Shown here one piece after another: positions 5,766 to 7,866 of a stretch of 7,866 nt of DNA. Both the position numbers and the translations under genes were made by a program. Origin of the DNA: Candidatus Bipolaricaulota bacterium (lineage in GTDB: Bacteria; Bipolaricaulota; Bipolaricaulia; UBA7950; UBA9294); the NCBI GenBank assembly GCA_003979035.1, contig RXOA01000111.1, forward strand, positions 1-7,866, written 5' to 3'. Within the stretch, counting starts at the first letter, position 1. Each line of letters starts with the position of its first letter. The notes below the pieces were generated by a model. That model was not told where the DNA came from, searched no databases, and saw only the letters and a list, made by a program, of their open reading frames with translations.

Positions 5766-6254
5766 GTGAGCATTCGAACGTATGGGGATGAAGTTCTGCG
5801 TCGTCCGGCAATGGAAGTCGATGCGATCGACCGGCGCGTGAAAGATGAGTGCACCAAGATGGTGGAGGAAATGTTGCGTGCCAACGGAGTGGGCATCGCC
5901 GCTCCTCAAGTCGGCATTTCCAAGAGAATCTTCATTCTTGATGTGGATGAGCGGTTCCAGGTTCTGATCAACCCCGAGATCGTCGAGGTATCGGAGGATG
6001 CGGAAGAGATCGACGAAGCATGCCTCAGTCTGCCCGGCATCTCCGGTCCGGTGGTCCGGAAAAAGTGGGTTCGAGTGCGCGGTCTCGACCTTGACGGGCG
6101 ACCTGTCGAAGTCGAGGGGGAGGGCCTGCTGGCGCGGGCGATCCAGCATGAAATGGACCACCTGGACGGGATCCTGTTCATCGATCATCTGAGTCCGGCT
6201 CGGCGATCGAGCCTGCTCAAGGAGCTACGCCGCCAGGAAAGGGCGGAAGCTTGA
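5766..6254 (+). CDS. def: Peptide deformylase
   Basis: This enzyme removes the formyl group from the N-terminal methionine of nascent proteins at the ribosome exit; the catalytic metal is usually Fe2+. All three family motifs are present. Motif I is GVGIAAPQ (41-48). Motif II is EACLS (84-88) with metal ligand Cys86. Motif III is HEMDH (128-132) with ligands His128 and His132 and catalytic Glu129. Motif II is usually EGCLS, so Gly to Ala at 85 is a mild variant next to the metal ligand. The length of 162 is normal. The N-terminus (MSIRTYGDEVLR) is short, like that of Thermotoga deformylase. The start codon is GTG. Its stop overlaps the start of fmt, pairing the enzyme that removes formyl groups with the one that adds them, a widespread gene order. 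Confidence 0.98.
   Translation: MSIRTYGDEVLRRPAMEVDAIDRRVKDECTKMVEEMLRANGVGIAAPQVGISKRIFILDVDERFQVLINPEIVEVSEDAEEIDEACLSLPGISGPVVRKKWVRVRGLDLDGRPVEVEGEGLLARAIQHEMDHLDGILFIDHLSPARRSSLLKELRRQERAEA
6238..6243 (+). promoter_or_regulatory. Shine-Dalgarno of fmt, supporting a TTG start
   Basis: AAAGGG, inside the last codons of def, ends 7 bases before the TTG at 6251. The protein from this TTG begins MNVVFFGSAAFAVPAL, which aligns with the usual Fmt start (M-x-I-V-F-x-G-x-x-x-FAVP). No ATG or GTG lies at that position. Confidence 0.65.
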
Positions 6255-7189
6255 ATGTCGTATTCTTCGGGAGCGCTGCGTTTGCGGTTCCTGCGCTGAA
6301 GGCACTGACAAACGCTCATCATGTGTCCCTTGTTGTGACGCAGCCGGACCGGCCGGCCGGCCGAGGGTTGGGTGTTCGCGAGCCGGTGGTGAAGCAAGCG
6401 GCACGGCCGCTCGGGTTGTCCGTGATCCAGCCGGCGAGAACAGACGACGCGATTGATGAGTTGAAGGCGGCCGCAGCCGATGTGTTCGTTGTCGCGGCGT
6501 ACGGACAGCTTCTGCGTCGCGAGGTGTACGGCATTCCACCCAAGGGGACGATCAACATTCATGCGTCGTTGTTGCCGAAGTATCGCGGCGCGGCGCCGAT
6601 TCATTGGGCGATCCTACATGGAGAGACCACCACGGGCATCAGCACGTTCTTCATCGAAGATGGGATGGATACCGGGGACATCCTTCTTCAAGCGGAGGCA
6701 TCGATCGGCCCGGACGAAACGGCAGGCGAGCTTCATGATCGTCTGGCCGTACTCGGAGCGGAGTGCATCCTTGAGACTTTGGCGGGGATTCACGCCGGAA
6801 CGCTTCTTCCCTGGCCACAGCCCGGAGATGGCGTCTCGTACGCGCCGAAGATGACTCATGAGCACGCCAGAATCGAGTGGAGACGAATCGCACGAGACGT
6901 GCACAACACCGTGCGAGGAATGAACCCCTGGCCTGGCGCGTACTCGTTCATCGATGGCGATCGCGTCAAGGTGCATCGAACCAAGCTTACCGGGATCCGC
7001 GTCGGCGACCTGGCGCCCGGTTGTCTTGCTGTTCCCGAAACAGGACGGTTCCTCGTCGCGACCGAAGATGAACTGATTGAACTTGTCGAAGTTCAGCGCG
7101 AGTGCCGCTCGTCGATGACGGGAGAGCAATGTCTGCGGGGCTTGCGCGCGGCGCAGCGCTTCACGGATTCTCCGGATACAGCGCCATGA
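6251..7189 (+). CDS. fmt: Methionyl-tRNA formyltransferase
   Basis: Fmt transfers a formyl group from 10-formyltetrahydrofolate to Met-tRNAfMet, making the bacterial initiator tRNA. The N-terminal formyltransferase domain (about 1-190) has the Rossmann start VVFFGSAAFAVPAL. The initiator-tRNA recognition loop region is TQPDRPAGRGL (30-40). The catalytic and folate motif is NIHASLLPKYRGAAPI (102-117), with Asn102 and His104, and Asp140 lies in DGMDTGDIL. Asp140 corresponds to Asp144 of the E. coli enzyme by spacing. The C-terminal domain includes SYAPKM (196-201) and VRGMNPWPGAY (221-231). The length of 312 is normal. It starts with TTG, and the TTGA at 6251-6254 also holds the def stop, so translation is probably coupled. 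Its last 29 bases overlap the end of the opposite-strand PPC-domain gene. Confidence 0.97.
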   Translation: MNVVFFGSAAFAVPALKALTNAHHVSLVVTQPDRPAGRGLGVREPVVKQAARPLGLSVIQPARTDDAIDELKAAAADVFVVAAYGQLLRREVYGIPPKGTINIHASLLPKYRGAAPIHWAILHGETTTGISTFFIEDGMDTGDILLQAEASIGPDETAGELHDRLAVLGAECILETLAGIHAGTLLPWPQPGDGVSYAPKMTHEHARIEWRRIARDVHNTVRGMNPWPGAYSFIDGDRVKVHRTKLTGIRVGDLAPGCLAVPETGRFLVATEDELIELVEVQRECRSSMTGEQCLRGLRAAQRFTDSPDTAP

Positions 7190-7595
7190 GACCGGTTGGC
7201 TCTCTTCGACGTGCCATGCGGACTCCCGGAAGCGGAATCACGTGGAGTTCGACGGTGTTGTGAACCGTTGCTGACAGGAGATGCCCACCGACGACAGATC
7301 CGTCTTCCCTTGCCAGCGTCACGTGGCAGTGAACGACGCGCTTGGTTCCATCGTGTCCGATGTTCCCCTGCACACTGAGGAGCTCCAGCGGTTCGCAGAA
7401 GATGGTCTCTTTGTATCGATCGCCGGTCCAGTACCCGATGTGCACATCGCGCAGCATGCCCACGCCGGAGGCAACAACTGCCGCATCCGGGTCCGGGGTC
7501 GGATCGAGCGGCAGGGACGTCAGCTGTTCGATGAAGCTCTCCCCGTCCATCATGCGTGCAAATCGAGAACGAAGCGTGTCTTCCACCAGGATCAT
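7161..7595 (-). CDS. PPC-domain (DUF296) protein
   Basis: I recognise the PPC/DUF296 fold, the domain also found in plant AT-hook nuclear proteins. Most of the 144 residues form it: AAVVASGVGMLRDVHIGYW (about 38-56), EPLELLSVQGNI (68-79), VHCHVTL (88-94) and VVGGHLL (101-107), then VELHVIPLPG. His89, His91 and His105 are the histidines conserved in bacterial members and are likely metal ligands. The protein is small and cytosolic, with no signal peptide or membrane segment. ARRR near 128-131 is basic, but no AT-hook (GRP core) is present, so DNA binding is unproven despite how the family is often named. The ATG start has GGAGG with an 8-base gap; a TTG 15 bases earlier lies within that site. 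It stands alone, convergent with fmt and divergent from nth. The function is unknown. Confidence 0.88.
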   Translation of the reverse strand: MILVEDTLRSRFARMMDGESFIEQLTSLPLDPTPDPDAAVVASGVGMLRDVHIGYWTGDRYKETIFCEPLELLSVQGNIGHDGTKRVVHCHVTLAREDGSVVGGHLLSATVHNTVELHVIPLPGVRMARRREPTGLMALYPENP

Positions 7596-7603
7596 GTCGA
7601 TCG

Positions 7604-7608
7604 CCTCC
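7604..7608 (-). promoter_or_regulatory. Shine-Dalgarno of the PPC-domain gene
   Basis: GGAGG on the minus strand, 8 bases before the ATG at 7595, is the clearest ribosome-binding site on that strand. It decides the start against an in-frame TTG at 7610-7608 that abuts the motif. Confidence 0.8.
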
Positions 7609-7614
7609 AACGCG

Positions 7615-7620
7615 ATTGTA
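7615..7620 (-). promoter_or_regulatory. Possible -10 box for the PPC-domain gene
   Basis: TACAAT (5/6 of consensus) lies just upstream of the ribosome-binding site on the minus strand. It would give a leader of only about 13 bases. The -35 region is poor (TTCGAA with an 18-base gap), so the call is tentative. I see no matching promoter for nth in the same 100-base divergent gap. Confidence 0.3.
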
Positions 7621-7696
7621 ATTCGCGGTCAGCGCCGTTTCGAATTGAGCGTCGGCTGAGGTGGATCAAGAGACAATCTTCGCCTACCCTTCCGCC

Positions 7697-7866
7697 GTGA
7701 ACAGTTGGGTCGAGGTCGGGGAAGTGGTCGATCGGCTGGAACGGGCATTCGGATCTCCGGAACTCGAAGCATCGGATCCCGTCGAGCTGCTTGTCGTGAC
7801 GATTCTGTCCCAGAATACGACCGATCGGAATCGGGACCGTGCCTATAGGGCGTTGCGCGCAAGCTA
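7697..7866 (+). CDS. nth: Endonuclease III family DNA glycosylase, N-terminal fragment (runs off right edge)
   Basis: Endonuclease III removes oxidised pyrimidines in base-excision repair and nicks the abasic site. The 56 visible codons read MNSWVEVGEVVDRLERAFG and then DPVELLVVTILSQNTTDRN (27-45), the conserved helix at the start of the HhH-GPD fold with its glutamine-containing segment (Gln39). The fragment ends inside that domain. The helix-hairpin-helix, the catalytic Lys and Asp and any iron-sulfur cluster lie beyond the window. A GTG at 7697 leaves 26 residues before DPVELL, about the family norm. A second in-frame GTG at 7661 would add 12 residues, and neither has a convincing Shine-Dalgarno. 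A related HhH-GPD glycosylase such as MutY cannot be fully excluded from so short a piece, but SQNTTD favours the Nth group. Confidence 0.82.
   Translation, partial: MNSWVEVGEVVDRLERAFGSPELEASDPVELLVVTILSQNTTDRNRDRAYRALRAS

Noticed and set aside
5717..5896. N-terminal extension of recG reading back to an ATG at 5896.
   Set aside because: These 60 codons lie antisense to the def promoter and the first third of def, and the predicted recG promoter would fall inside them.
1..7866. Possible mobile element, phage, toxin-antitoxin, defence or CRISPR system.
   Set aside because: No transposase, integrase, terminal repeats, spaced repeats or defence-type domains are visible. All genes are core housekeeping genes, apart from one PPC-domain protein.

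Overview
The window is ordinary bacterial housekeeping DNA. It is GC-rich (my impression is near 60%; I did not count it) and almost fully coding, with no tRNA, rRNA, insertion sequence, CRISPR array or phage gene that I can see. Every gene longer than a fragment belongs to a recognisable family. I found no evidence of a previously undescribed multi-gene system, and the findings below are smaller oddities. The organism is a bacterium. The short EF-Ts, the RecG with an extra N-terminal helical region and the short-N-terminus peptide deformylase would suit Chloroflexota or another deep-branching thermophile-related phylum. That placement is a low-confidence inference.

Layout. (1) 1-818, minus strand: N-terminal 272 codons of replicative helicase dnaB, running off the left edge. 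(2) 819-988: divergent intergenic region with a good sigma70-type promoter for rpsB and a perfect -10 box for dnaB. (3) 989-3317, plus strand: rpsB-tsf-pyrH, tightly packed. The ribosomal protein S2 carries a long acidic tail. The frr gene that usually follows pyrH is absent. (4) 3395-5692, minus strand: recG, convergent with pyrH. (5) 5693-5765: short divergent region in which the def promoter and a possible recG promoter overlap on the same AT-rich core. (6) 5766-7189, plus strand: def-fmt, overlapping by 4 bases (TTGA). (7) 7161-7595, minus strand: a PPC/DUF296-domain protein whose 3' end overlaps the end of fmt by 29 bases. (8) From about 7697 to the right edge, plus strand: the first ~56 codons of an endonuclease III (nth) gene.

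How the genes work together. S2, EF-Ts, peptide deformylase and Met-tRNA formyltransferase all serve translation. Def and Fmt are the two ends of the formyl-methionine cycle. PyrH feeds UTP/CTP synthesis. DnaB, RecG and Nth are replication and repair enzymes that have their own transcription units here. The PPC-domain protein has no assigned role. No stretch longer than 300 bases lacks a gene.
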